Positions 39,865-48,455 of a DNA stretch of 64,000 nucleotides are shown piece after piece; position 1 is the stretch's first letter, and the number at the start of each line of letters is the position of its first letter. The notes under the pieces are model-generated. The model saw only the letters and a list, made by a program, of their open reading frames with translations, was not told the DNA's origin and did no database searches. The DNA is from Anaerolineae bacterium (GTDB taxonomy: Bacteria; Chloroflexota; Anaerolineae; Aggregatilineales; J027). A program made the translations under genes and the position numbers. Location: contig WBUL01000007.1 in assembly GCA_008933735.1 (NCBI GenBank), positions 62,001 to 126,000 on the forward strand. Direction: 5' to 3'.

Positions 39865-40932
39865 CTAGCGCCTTGCCATATGAGTTAAAGCCTGTTTTAT
39901 TGCACGGGACATACCATCCAGCGGCAAAAATCCAAAAGCAAAAGCAAAAAAGCCCAGACAGGCCACAAAAATCAGCGCGTGGGAAAGATAGGTCACCTCC
40001 AGCGTCAACCCCCAGACAGCCAGCCAGGGCAGCCAGTTCCACGTAAAAAAACAGATCGGAAGATGTAACAACCATCCGAGTATTCCTATGACCATCAGGA
40101 GCACGAAAGTCACCACAAAGCCATCGCCCAGATGAAAAAACAGTCCGAATGCTGTTAACAACAGCGGCAGGCCGAACAAGATATTCGCGGATGAACCCAC
40201 ATGAATTTTCATTGTGTTCCCGAAACTCCTGAACAGGGCAAAGGAGGGATTTTTACTGCATACACTGGCGTGAAGGGCCGCTGTGGAAAACACCCCTGTC
40301 TCGATCAGCGGCAGGCAAATCACCATCATGCAGAACGGCAGCGCCACCAGGAAAAACATCCACGTGGGCAGGTAATGGGCATCCGGAATGAGATCAGTCA
40401 GCAAGAAATCGTCTAATTTCTCTCCCTGCCAGCGCTGATGCTGTTGGGCACTCATATAGAGCAGTGCCACACCCGTAAAAACTGCCTGCCCGATTATCAG
40501 ATTCCGCACCAGCGGCCACACCTGCCAGCTTATGGCGGTAAGTTGGAGTTCCAGCCAGCGTGCTTTTGGAATTGGCGTGATGAGAATCAAATCCCAATCA
40601 CCACGTTCACGTCGCACGGTAATCATCCTGGCAGCACGCCCACTGATGGCGACAAAAAGCCGCAGCCGCGAAAGGATCAGATAGACGGCTAACCCGCCCA
40701 GCGCCCCCTGACCAACTACCGGCCAACTGAAACCGTAGCTCTGAAGAGCAAACAGCAGTATCAGCAGAGTCAGTCCCATGATTGATGGGATCAGCCAGCG
40801 CCATTCACGCGGGCGTTCCGATTGGCGAATTTCATACTGCACCAGAGGATGATCCAGATTCTTCCAGAGCGGCAGCACCGTCAGGAAAATCTGCTTACGG
40901 GTCAATTGACCCTCATCTGGTGAAATTCGCAC
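39865..40932 (-). CDS. ABC-2-like membrane protein, paralog 2
   Basis: 'LDHPLVQYEIRQSERPRE'; 'TVRRERGDWDLILITPIPKARWLELQLTAISWQVWPLVRNLIIGQ'; GTG start. Confidence 0.78.
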   Translation of the reverse strand: MRISPDEGQLTRKQIFLTVLPLWKNLDHPLVQYEIRQSERPREWRWLIPSIMGLTLLILLFALQSYGFSWPVVGQGALGGLAVYLILSRLRLFVAISGRAARMITVRRERGDWDLILITPIPKARWLELQLTAISWQVWPLVRNLIIGQAVFTGVALLYMSAQQHQRWQGEKLDDFLLTDLIPDAHYLPTWMFFLVALPFCMMVICLPLIETGVFSTAALHASVCSKNPSFALFRSFGNTMKIHVGSSANILFGLPLLLTAFGLFFHLGDGFVVTFVLLMVIGILGWLLHLPICFFTWNWLPWLAVWGLTLEVTYLSHALIFVACLGFFAFAFGFLPLDGMSRAIKQALTHMARR

Positions 40933-40936
40933 AGGG

Positions 40937-42064
40937 TCAGTCTCGTCGGCTCAAACGATGCAGCGCTGAAGTCAAAAATCCGCGAGTACTTTCTATCGGA
41001 GCATAGGTGTAGCTGTAAGGCAGGGTCAGCAGAAATGCCAGAAAGATCACGACATGCACCAGATAGGGCATTTCCATCGTCAGCGCCAGAATCCCAATCC
41101 AGGGCAGCCATTCCCACACGAGCGCCAGGAAAACAACGGGAATGCCATAAGCAAGCAGCGTTCCCACCATGATAAAACCGGAGGCAAGTCCTACCGCCAG
41201 TCGTACATCCATCCCGTTAAATTCCTGAGGGAACAGCGTTCCCAGGATCACGATCAGTACCATCATTGCCAGCGGCGTGACGACAACAAACACCACCGTT
41301 GAAACAATCCGCCCGATCCCCAGGTAAATGACCGCCCGGAGAAGCGAAAAAGCGGCCATCCGGCTTTCCGCGCTCGCGTTTAAAACCGCCGACGCATACA
41401 ACCCAACCTCCGCCAGCGGAATCAGGGTCGCCAGGGCACCGATGGGCAGAGCCAGCGCGACAAAAATCCAGGCTGGAAGATAATGCGCGTTAGGGTCGGG
41501 AAGATATTGATAAGAATCCGAGAACGCTTCATTTTGATAAGAGTCATGCTGCGCCACACCCAGATAGCCAATCGCCAGCAGCATGAACACCGCGTGGATT
41601 ATCATCAGACCCCGCACAAGCGGCCAGGTCTGCCAGATGAGCGCAGTCACCTGTAAATTCACCCAGCGCGACTTGGGAATCGGTGTCAGCATGATTAAAT
41701 CCCAGTCGCCGCGCTCTCGCCGCAGGGTAATCATTCGAGTCGCCTGCTCCGCCAGCGCGACCAACAGCCGCAGCCGCCCCAGCACCAGGTACGCCAGCAG
41801 CCCTGCCAGCATGGTGACCCACAGAGCTTTCCAACTTCGCCCACCGATCAACACAACAGCGATCATGGCCGATAGGGTGATAATCGTGACGGTAATTCCC
41901 AGCCAGGGCCGCGTACCGCGCCGGCGAGTCTGTCGAATTTCGTATCGCACCAGGGGATGAGTCAGATTTTCCCAGGGTGGGAAGACAGCCTGCCATACTT
42001 CGTCACGGCTCAGCCGCCCCTCAAAAGGGGTAAATGGATAGAGCGCCGGATTTTTTCGTTTCAT
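40937..42064 (-). CDS. ABC-2-like membrane protein, paralog 3
   Basis: 'LTHPLVRYEIRQTRRRGT'; 'TLRRERGDWDLIMLTPIPKSRWVNLQVTALIWQTWPLVRGLMIIH'; ATGA overlap with paralog 4. Confidence 0.78.
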   Translation of the reverse strand: MKRKNPALYPFTPFEGRLSRDEVWQAVFPPWENLTHPLVRYEIRQTRRRGTRPWLGITVTIITLSAMIAVVLIGGRSWKALWVTMLAGLLAYLVLGRLRLLVALAEQATRMITLRRERGDWDLIMLTPIPKSRWVNLQVTALIWQTWPLVRGLMIIHAVFMLLAIGYLGVAQHDSYQNEAFSDSYQYLPDPNAHYLPAWIFVALALPIGALATLIPLAEVGLYASAVLNASAESRMAAFSLLRAVIYLGIGRIVSTVVFVVVTPLAMMVLIVILGTLFPQEFNGMDVRLAVGLASGFIMVGTLLAYGIPVVFLALVWEWLPWIGILALTMEMPYLVHVVIFLAFLLTLPYSYTYAPIESTRGFLTSALHRLSRRD

Positions 42065-43179
42065 CGTTCGCGCATTTGCAGCCGCCGCACCGTCCTTGCT
42101 GCCAGTGAACGGATCAGCAGCAGCGGCGTCGCCACATAGGTGGTCAACCCTGTACACATGATCGAAAGATACAGCAGGATATGTTCAGAAACGCGGGCTT
42201 CTGTTGACACCATCAACGGCCCCAGCGCAGGCAGCCACTCTACAAAAAACGACGTGATCGGCACTGCAATACAGGTATACAGCGAAAACCCCAGCACACT
42301 CGCCCCTCCGAAGTCGCCCAAATCATTATTCGGACTGAAGGTAAAGAAAAACACAACAAAAAACAGCCCGGCGTAGAAAAACACAGCAGCGATAATGGAG
42401 CGGATGAAAAAAATCCCCAGAAAGTTATATAACATCGCCATCGCGGGATGCTTGCTTAAGGTGCTGATGTAAAAACTGAGCGCGGCCAGAACCGCCACCA
42501 TCATGAGAGGTTCCAGGATCAGGGCGGCAAAAATGGGAAACGTCAGGATCATATATACGGGCAGCGGTAGATAACGATACGAGGAGCCTTCGTAATAATA
42601 ACGATCCCCGCGGTCGTCATAGCGGTCGTAGAGGATGACCCCAACGAAGATCAGAACCAGCACCGTCTGAATTATCATGAGATTGCGGACGAGCGGCCAC
42701 ACCTGCCAGCCCAGGCCGATCAACTGCGCTCGCAGCCAGCGGGCTTTGGGCATCGGCGTAATCGCAATCAGTTCCCAGTCGCCGCGCAGCCGCCGTTCTG
42801 TGACCACCTTTGCCGCCCGTGAAAATACCGCCAGCACCAACCGCCAGTGCCCATAAATCACTCCCAGACTCAGCACTACCGCCACAATCCCGACCATCGG
42901 GCCAATGAATGCCCCTATAAACTGGGTTTCAAGCTCGCCGTATGCCAGCATTCCTGCTGCGTACAAAATTTCCCCGATCAACACCAGATACGCCATCACA
43001 ACCAGCATCCAGGGACGGCTGCCCGTGCGCTGGCTGCGCCGAATCTGGTACACCACCAGGGGGTCATCCAGCGTTTGCCCAACCGGAATGACCGCGCGGA
43101 TAAACGACCAGGGATTGATGGGGCTGGGAAAATATTCGGTGACGGCGCGGCGTTTTAAGGAGGGTTTAGCTTCAAGCAT
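42061..43179 (-). CDS. ABC-2-like membrane protein, paralog 4
   Basis: 'LDDPLVVYQIRRSQRTGS'; 'TERRLRGDWELIAITPMPKARWLRAQLIGLGWQVWPLVRNLMIIQ'. Confidence 0.78.
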   Translation of the reverse strand: MLEAKPSLKRRAVTEYFPSPINPWSFIRAVIPVGQTLDDPLVVYQIRRSQRTGSRPWMLVVMAYLVLIGEILYAAGMLAYGELETQFIGAFIGPMVGIVAVVLSLGVIYGHWRLVLAVFSRAAKVVTERRLRGDWELIAITPMPKARWLRAQLIGLGWQVWPLVRNLMIIQTVLVLIFVGVILYDRYDDRGDRYYYEGSSYRYLPLPVYMILTFPIFAALILEPLMMVAVLAALSFYISTLSKHPAMAMLYNFLGIFFIRSIIAAVFFYAGLFFVVFFFTFSPNNDLGDFGGASVLGFSLYTCIAVPITSFFVEWLPALGPLMVSTEARVSEHILLYLSIMCTGLTTYVATPLLLIRSLAARTVRRLQMRER

Positions 43180-43385
43180 TCACAGTATCCTGTACCATAA
43201 CAGACATGCCCATTATGGCACAGGTTCGCGGATTCGCAGAAGCACCTGAGTGTTCTGAGGGACTATTTTCCTATCTGGATCTTATGCGAGTTCTCACAGA
43301 GGTCAGGCAAATACCCCTGAGTGGGCAGGTCTTCGTTCGCTGTGTGCACTCAGCCCCCCGATTTTCGTAGGGGCGCGGTCTTAAG

Positions 43386-43412
43386 CGGGTAAAAATCGCC
43401 GATTTTTACCCG
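43386..43412. repeat. Near-perfect 27-nt palindrome in a long intergenic region
   Basis: CGGGTAAAAATCG-c-CGATTTTTACCCG. Confidence 0.9.
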
Positions 43413-43494
43413 TGTGACCCGCCCGCCAATGGAGGAAAGCAGATCGCAGGGAGATGACACTTACAGTTAAGGCTCGCTTAACTAGCACAAGACT

Positions 43495-46053
43495 CTATTT
43501 GGTACGCGAAGCACGCGGCATGATCATGCTGATCACTTCGTAGTTGAGTGTATTCAGGAAATCGGCGGCGTCTTCTGCCGTGATTTTTTCTTCGCCCTGT
43601 TCGCCAATTAACACGACTTCATCGCCCACCCGGACATCATCAATATCCGTTACATCCACCGTGCACTGGTAAATATCCACATTGCCAATCAGTGGCGCTC
43701 GTTTGCCTTTGACCAGCACATACGTCCAGGGCAGCGGCCCTACCCGAAAACCGCTGGAATAACCGACAGGCAGCACCGCCACCGTGCGTGTTGTGTCCGA
43801 GGCGACCAGTCCGATTAAATTAGTAGACACACGCTTTAACTGCACAATTGTGGTTTTCCAGGACAGCGCGGTTTTGAAATCCGGTGGGAGTTCGTAACGC
43901 CCCGGATACAGGCCATACAGTGCTGCGCCACAGCGCACCATGTTAAATCGCGCTTCCGGGATATGCAGCGCGGGGCCGGACGCTGCTGCATGAACATACT
44001 GGAACTGCGCGTTAATGGTTTTGAGCATGTTAATGGTTTCATCAAATTCGTTTAACTGGCGGATGGCATCCTGCCGTTCTATGGTGGAGGCGATATGCGT
44101 GTAAATGCCTTCCAGATGAATCCGGTCAAGCTTATGCAGCCCTCGGACAAACTGCGGTACTTCATCACGCATCAAGCCCATGCTGCTTCTGCTCACATCA
44201 ATGCGGATGTGGGCTTTGATGGTGCGGTCCAGTTCGGCGGCGGCCTGGTTGAAGGCTTTTGCCGTGTTCAGATCATAAATGGAAATGGTCAGATCGTGCC
44301 GCACCACCTGACGTGCCGCATAGGGAACCGTGTATCCCATAATCAGAATCGGCTTAGTGATACCCGCCCGCCGCAGTTGGAGTGCTTCGTCAATCGAGGT
44401 CAAACCAAGATAATCCGCCCCGTTTAAACCGGCAGTGGTACTGACGGGAATCGCGCCGTGCCCGTAGGCATCGGTTTTCACAACCGCCATCAGGGTACAC
44501 TGCGCCCCGATAATTTCTTTGATCCGTTTAACGTTGTGGGCGACCGCAGCCGTATCGACATGCACCCAGGTCGGGCTCATCGGGCGGGTTGTCCAGTCCG
44601 AATCAAGCGCAGTGTCCTGACGCGGCAGCACCATCACATCTTCAGGATTATTCAGCAGCGCGGCGACGACACGCTCCATCCGTGCTGACCGGTTGCCCTT
44701 GACCAACACAAGGTCTTTCGGCCCTAAACGGTTGCGAATAGCGGTGGCAGCATCCTGCGCGGAAAATGTGATGTGCGTACTGGTGAGGGGGAACCCCTTG
44801 TCCAACGCGGCCCGGACTGCATTCGCTGCATCGTCCCCTTCGGAAACTACTTCCGTCGCCACTTCTGCCAGGCTGGCGCCAATTTCCAGGTAGCTCTGCG
44901 GGCGGCGTTCACTCGTATCGGCAATATCGCCCAGCACCACAAAGATTTTCCCTCGTGGGCTGACCAATCCCATTTGAGTTTCTTTAATGGATGGCTGGGG
45001 ACGCAGTGCTTTGAGCCATTCCAGCACCAGCAGCATATCATCCGGCGTGGTGTCGTAGGTATCGTCAATGAGCTGGCACCGGTTTACCCCTACCAGAGGG
45101 CGCATTCTTCCGGGAAGAGGTTCCAACTGGGTCAGGGCATTCAGGCTGTTTTCCAGCGGCACTTCAAAGGACAACCCCACGCACAGCGCCGACAGCACCG
45201 CGTATAAATTGTGTGCTCCCAGCAGCCGCACCCATTTAGCGATAAAACGCTGGTTGCCATAACGCAAATCGAATCCGGTTTTATCCAGCGCCTGGATAAT
45301 ATTATAGGCGGTCAGGTCTGCCCCAAAGGATGTCCCTTGTTTATCAACGCTGATCGTTAATTTGGGAACACGACATTGAATCTCTCGCACCAGGGCATCA
45401 TCGTAATTCAGCACAGCGAGGCCATCCTGCGGCAAATTTTCGATGAGGACTCGTTCTTCCGGGATAGCAGTTTTGCTGGCTTTCGTCGGGTTGATATTGG
45501 TCACTACACCGACCGTTGAGGGAGCAGCGGTAATCATTTCCGCCATTTCCCCCGCTTGGGTACTGTCATACTCCAGAACAGCAATTTCATGCTGTTTGGT
45601 CAACTGCCCCAGCGCTAACGGGAGCGCGAACCGCCCCGGAATATTTACCCGTCCGGTATACACCTGATAACGAAGCCGCAGCACCTGACTGATAGCTTCT
45701 TTGGTCGTGGATTTGCCATAACTACCCGCTACTGTGACGACAGTCGTGCCAAACTTGCTTAGCACATAATTTGTCCAGCGCATCAGAGCCGCCTCAACAT
45801 CATGCATGATGATGACGGTGATACCCTGCGTATCAAAAGTGGGGGGATGTTTGCACATGAGGCCGGTTGCACCTGCCCTCACGGCGTCCTCCATGAAGTG
45901 GTGTCCATCACCACGCTCTGTCTTGAGCGCAACAAACAAATCGCCAGACTTCACCTGACGGGATTCAAAGCAAAATCCGTTAAAAATCTGGGCTACTGGC
46001 TCACCAAAAAGCTGACCATCCGCCGCATCCAGAATATCGTAAAGATTAATCAT
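43495..46053 (-). CDS. Bifunctional MurF (Mur ligase) / alanine racemase fusion
   Basis: N-terminal 'VVTVAGSYGKSTTKEAISQVL' Mur ligase; C-terminal 'WVHVDTAAVAHNVKRIKEIIG...LMAVVKTDAYGHGAIPV' PLP-dependent Alr. Confidence 0.93.
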   Translation of the reverse strand: MINLYDILDAADGQLFGEPVAQIFNGFCFESRQVKSGDLFVALKTERGDGHHFMEDAVRAGATGLMCKHPPTFDTQGITVIIMHDVEAALMRWTNYVLSKFGTTVVTVAGSYGKSTTKEAISQVLRLRYQVYTGRVNIPGRFALPLALGQLTKQHEIAVLEYDSTQAGEMAEMITAAPSTVGVVTNINPTKASKTAIPEERVLIENLPQDGLAVLNYDDALVREIQCRVPKLTISVDKQGTSFGADLTAYNIIQALDKTGFDLRYGNQRFIAKWVRLLGAHNLYAVLSALCVGLSFEVPLENSLNALTQLEPLPGRMRPLVGVNRCQLIDDTYDTTPDDMLLVLEWLKALRPQPSIKETQMGLVSPRGKIFVVLGDIADTSERRPQSYLEIGASLAEVATEVVSEGDDAANAVRAALDKGFPLTSTHITFSAQDAATAIRNRLGPKDLVLVKGNRSARMERVVAALLNNPEDVMVLPRQDTALDSDWTTRPMSPTWVHVDTAAVAHNVKRIKEIIGAQCTLMAVVKTDAYGHGAIPVSTTAGLNGADYLGLTSIDEALQLRRAGITKPILIMGYTVPYAARQVVRHDLTISIYDLNTAKAFNQAAAELDRTIKAHIRIDVSRSSMGLMRDEVPQFVRGLHKLDRIHLEGIYTHIASTIERQDAIRQLNEFDETINMLKTINAQFQYVHAAASGPALHIPEARFNMVRCGAALYGLYPGRYELPPDFKTALSWKTTIVQLKRVSTNLIGLVASDTTRTVAVLPVGYSSGFRVGPLPWTYVLVKGKRAPLIGNVDIYQCTVDVTDIDDVRVGDEVVLIGEQGEEKITAEDAADFLNTLNYEVISMIMPRASRTK

Positions 46054-46229
46054 AACGCACGCTGTATGAATTTAGATAAAGCCATAAACTCAGTTTAGCA
46101 GGATTTCCGTTTCCTGCGCGAATCGTTGCTGTCACGATTTCCTTACTACGCCAGATTAGAATAGAATACAGTAGAGGTTTTCTCATTCCACAAGAATATG
46201 CTAAATTATTAGGCAAAGCTCAGTGAGGA

Positions 46230-46673
46230 GTGCGTAACATGCCTACGATTTTGTTTGCAGAAGACAGTCCCGTCCAGGCGAAGCTGGCGATTCACCATCT
46301 CAGCGAAGCGGGTTACGAAGTGATTCATCATGTATCGGCGGAAGATGCCCTGCAAGCGCTGGAAGATGGTCTGAAACCCGATCTGATTCTCTCCGATGTC
46401 GTCATGGGGGAAATGAACGGTTATGACTTCTGCCGCAAAGCCAAGTCCGAGGCACGCTGGAAGAATATCCCCTTCATGATGCTCACAGGGCAGGAGGCAC
46501 TGGAAGATCAGTGGGAAGGCACGGACGCGGGCGCGGATGATTACGTGGTCAAGCCGTTCAACGGCCCGGATATGCTTCAGCGTATTCGGCTGCTGCTGGT
46601 GGGCAAGGGCCCCAACATTGACGACGACTACATCTCGTCCGGGCGATATATGGAAAAGCCCGAAATCGAGTAA
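46230..46673 (+). CDS. Single-domain response regulator (receiver)
   Basis: 'ILFAEDSPVQAKLAIHHL', 'PDLILSDVVMGEMNGYDFCRK', 'PFMMLTG', 'ADDYVVKPF'. Confidence 0.94.
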   Translation: MRNMPTILFAEDSPVQAKLAIHHLSEAGYEVIHHVSAEDALQALEDGLKPDLILSDVVMGEMNGYDFCRKAKSEARWKNIPFMMLTGQEALEDQWEGTDAGADDYVVKPFNGPDMLQRIRLLLVGKGPNIDDDYISSGRYMEKPEIE

Positions 46674-46707
46674 CCGGCATGTCCGTCACAACCGCAACGC
46701 GATTCTG

Positions 46708-46736
46708 ACCCGCTAAACAGCTTAGCGGGTGTTTTT
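46708..46736 (+). terminator. Intrinsic terminator of the response regulator gene
   Basis: ACCCGCTAA-acagc-TTAGCGGGT then gTTTTT. Confidence 0.88.
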
Positions 46737-46741
46737 ATTCC

Positions 46742-47254
46742 TTAGACCGAGCCGGGAAGATAGCGTTTCATTGTTTTGAGATAGCTGACCACAGACTGGT
46801 CTAAACGAGACCGTTCATCGTCAGTCAGTTCACGTTTGATCTGGGCAGGAACGCCCGCCACCAGCACCCCGGATGGGATCACCTGCCGTTCCCGCACCAC
46901 GGATCCAGCGCCGACAATCACGTATGCCCCGATTCTTGCCCCACTTAACAGAGTCGCATTCATACCAAGCATTACATGACTTTCGACCTGGCAGCCTTCC
47001 ATCACCACTCCATGCCCGATAATGACATCATCGCCCACAACCGTATCAAACTGGCGGTTGACATGCAGCACGGCGTTGTCCTGCACACTGGTACGCTCCC
47101 CGATGACAATCTGCCCTAAATCACCGCGCAGCACCGCCCCAAACCAGATGTTGGCCTGCGTTTTAACCACAACCTGTCCAATCAGAACAGCAGTAGGGGC
47201 AATAAACACTTCCGGGGCAATTTGTGGGGTCTGATCCTGGAATGGGTAAATCAT
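46742..47254 (-). CDS. Gamma-carbonic-anhydrase-like hexapeptide protein
   Basis: 'PTAVLIGQVVVKTQANIWFGAVLRGDLGQIVIGERTSVQDNAVLHVNRQFDTVVGDDVIIGHGVVMEGCQV'. Confidence 0.92.
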   Translation of the reverse strand: MIYPFQDQTPQIAPEVFIAPTAVLIGQVVVKTQANIWFGAVLRGDLGQIVIGERTSVQDNAVLHVNRQFDTVVGDDVIIGHGVVMEGCQVESHVMLGMNATLLSGARIGAYVIVGAGSVVRERQVIPSGVLVAGVPAQIKRELTDDERSRLDQSVVSYLKTMKRYLPGSV

Positions 47255-47297
47255 GGGTTTCCTCTCTATCTCCCATGATTTTAACGACAAGTGCCCA

Positions 47298-47328
47298 CAA
47301 AAAAAGTCCCCTCTCGGAACCGAGAGGA
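47298..47328 (-). terminator. Intrinsic terminator of the 47356-47751 gene
   Basis: Minus strand: CCTCTCGG-tt-CCGAGAGG-GGAC-TTTTTTT. Confidence 0.88.
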
Positions 47329-47355
47329 GAACCAGAGTGCACATAAGAGGTGAAT

Positions 47356-47751
47356 TTAGCGCGTCCGCCGCAGCACATACATTTGCGCCAGCGACAGCAA
47401 AAGCACGGCATCACCCACGACAGCCAGCGCCCAACGTGCGTCCGTTGCCAGGTCACCCCATGCCAACGCCAATCCGATGGCTATCACAAGGGCACTGTCA
47501 AAATTCAAAAGGGCGACCACCCAGGCCGTCCGGCGGCTGACTTCCCCACGTGCGATGTAAAAAAGAAAAGCGGCGTAAGCTAAGGCAAAAATCCCTGCGC
47601 CGATAACCACCGTGCGGCTAATCCCGAACCAATCCGCAACAGTTTCCGCCCCAACCAGCAGAAGTGCGCCGAGGGCGATTTCCACCAGCCCGTCAAACTG
47701 TAACATCCGCTGGACGAGTGTATTCTGTTTGCTTTGAGTCAGTGTTGCCAT
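47356..47751 (-). CDS. Four-TM membrane protein of unknown function
   Basis: 131 aa; about four hydrophobic helices. Confidence 0.7.
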   Translation of the reverse strand: MATLTQSKQNTLVQRMLQFDGLVEIALGALLLVGAETVADWFGISRTVVIGAGIFALAYAAFLFYIARGEVSRRTAWVVALLNFDSALVIAIGLALAWGDLATDARWALAVVGDAVLLLSLAQMYVLRRTR

Positions 47752-47810
47752 GAGAGGAACTCCTTTTTGATTGACTTGTCCCCATCATAGGTCACGGCAT
47801 ACTGCCAAAT

Positions 47811-48455
47811 CTACGAAAAAGACTGCCAATCACTGCCAAAAAAGGCATAGAAGTCGGGATTCGTGTAGACCCTATCCCAGCAGAAATGATCGGCATCGGG
47901 GAAAATGGTCAATCGGACATTTCCACCACACGCCCGCAGTAAATCCACCATCTGATGTGAGTTTTTAACCCACACCGCTTTGTCCTGTTCCCCATGAAAC
48001 ACCCAGACAGGCACGTTTTTCAGAGCGCAGAGCTTCGTTTCATAGTCGGGGAAGATGCGTCCACAGATCGGTACCACCGCCGCGAATCTTTCGGGGTGGT
48101 GAGCCGCCAGACACCATGCCCCCTGTCCTCCCATGCTCAACCCGGTCAGGTAGACCCGGCTGCGGGCAATAGCATAAGTATGGAGGATGTGATCCAGCAG
48201 CGTGTCAAGCTTTTCGACGAGATCAATCCAGCGCACCTCAGCAGGGCACTGTGGCGAAACGACCACAAACGGGAAGTTTTCTTCCCGGTCTATCCAGAAT
48301 GCCAGCCCGTACTTCTTGACCAGCTCAGGTTCGTTTCCACGCTCCCCGCTGCCATGCAAGAATAAAATCAGCGGCCAATCGCGTTTTTCGGCATAGCTTT
48401 GCGGCAGATAAAGCCAGTAAGAAAGATCAAAATCCGTTTTCAATTGGTGTGACAT
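47811..48455 (-). CDS. Alpha/beta hydrolase, esterase/prolyl-oligopeptidase-like
   Basis: 'PLILFLHGSGERGNE', 'RVYLTGLSMGGQGAWCLAAHHPERFAAVVPICG', 'PVWVFHGEQDKAV'. ATG at MSHQLK. Confidence 0.9.
   Translation of the reverse strand: MSHQLKTDFDLSYWLYLPQSYAEKRDWPLILFLHGSGERGNEPELVKKYGLAFWIDREENFPFVVVSPQCPAEVRWIDLVEKLDTLLDHILHTYAIARSRVYLTGLSMGGQGAWCLAAHHPERFAAVVPICGRIFPDYETKLCALKNVPVWVFHGEQDKAVWVKNSHQMVDLLRACGGNVRLTIFPDADHFCWDRVYTNPDFYAFFGSDWQSFS

Noticed and set aside
42061-42157. 97-nt overlap of paralogs 3 and 4 as predicted by the ORF track
   Set aside because: The internal ATG at 42064 (MKRKNPALYPF) gives a normal 4-nt ATGA overlap; the extension is an annotation artefact.
44773-45207. 144-aa plus-strand ORF inside murF-alr
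   Set aside because: Antisense shadow of the MurF domain.
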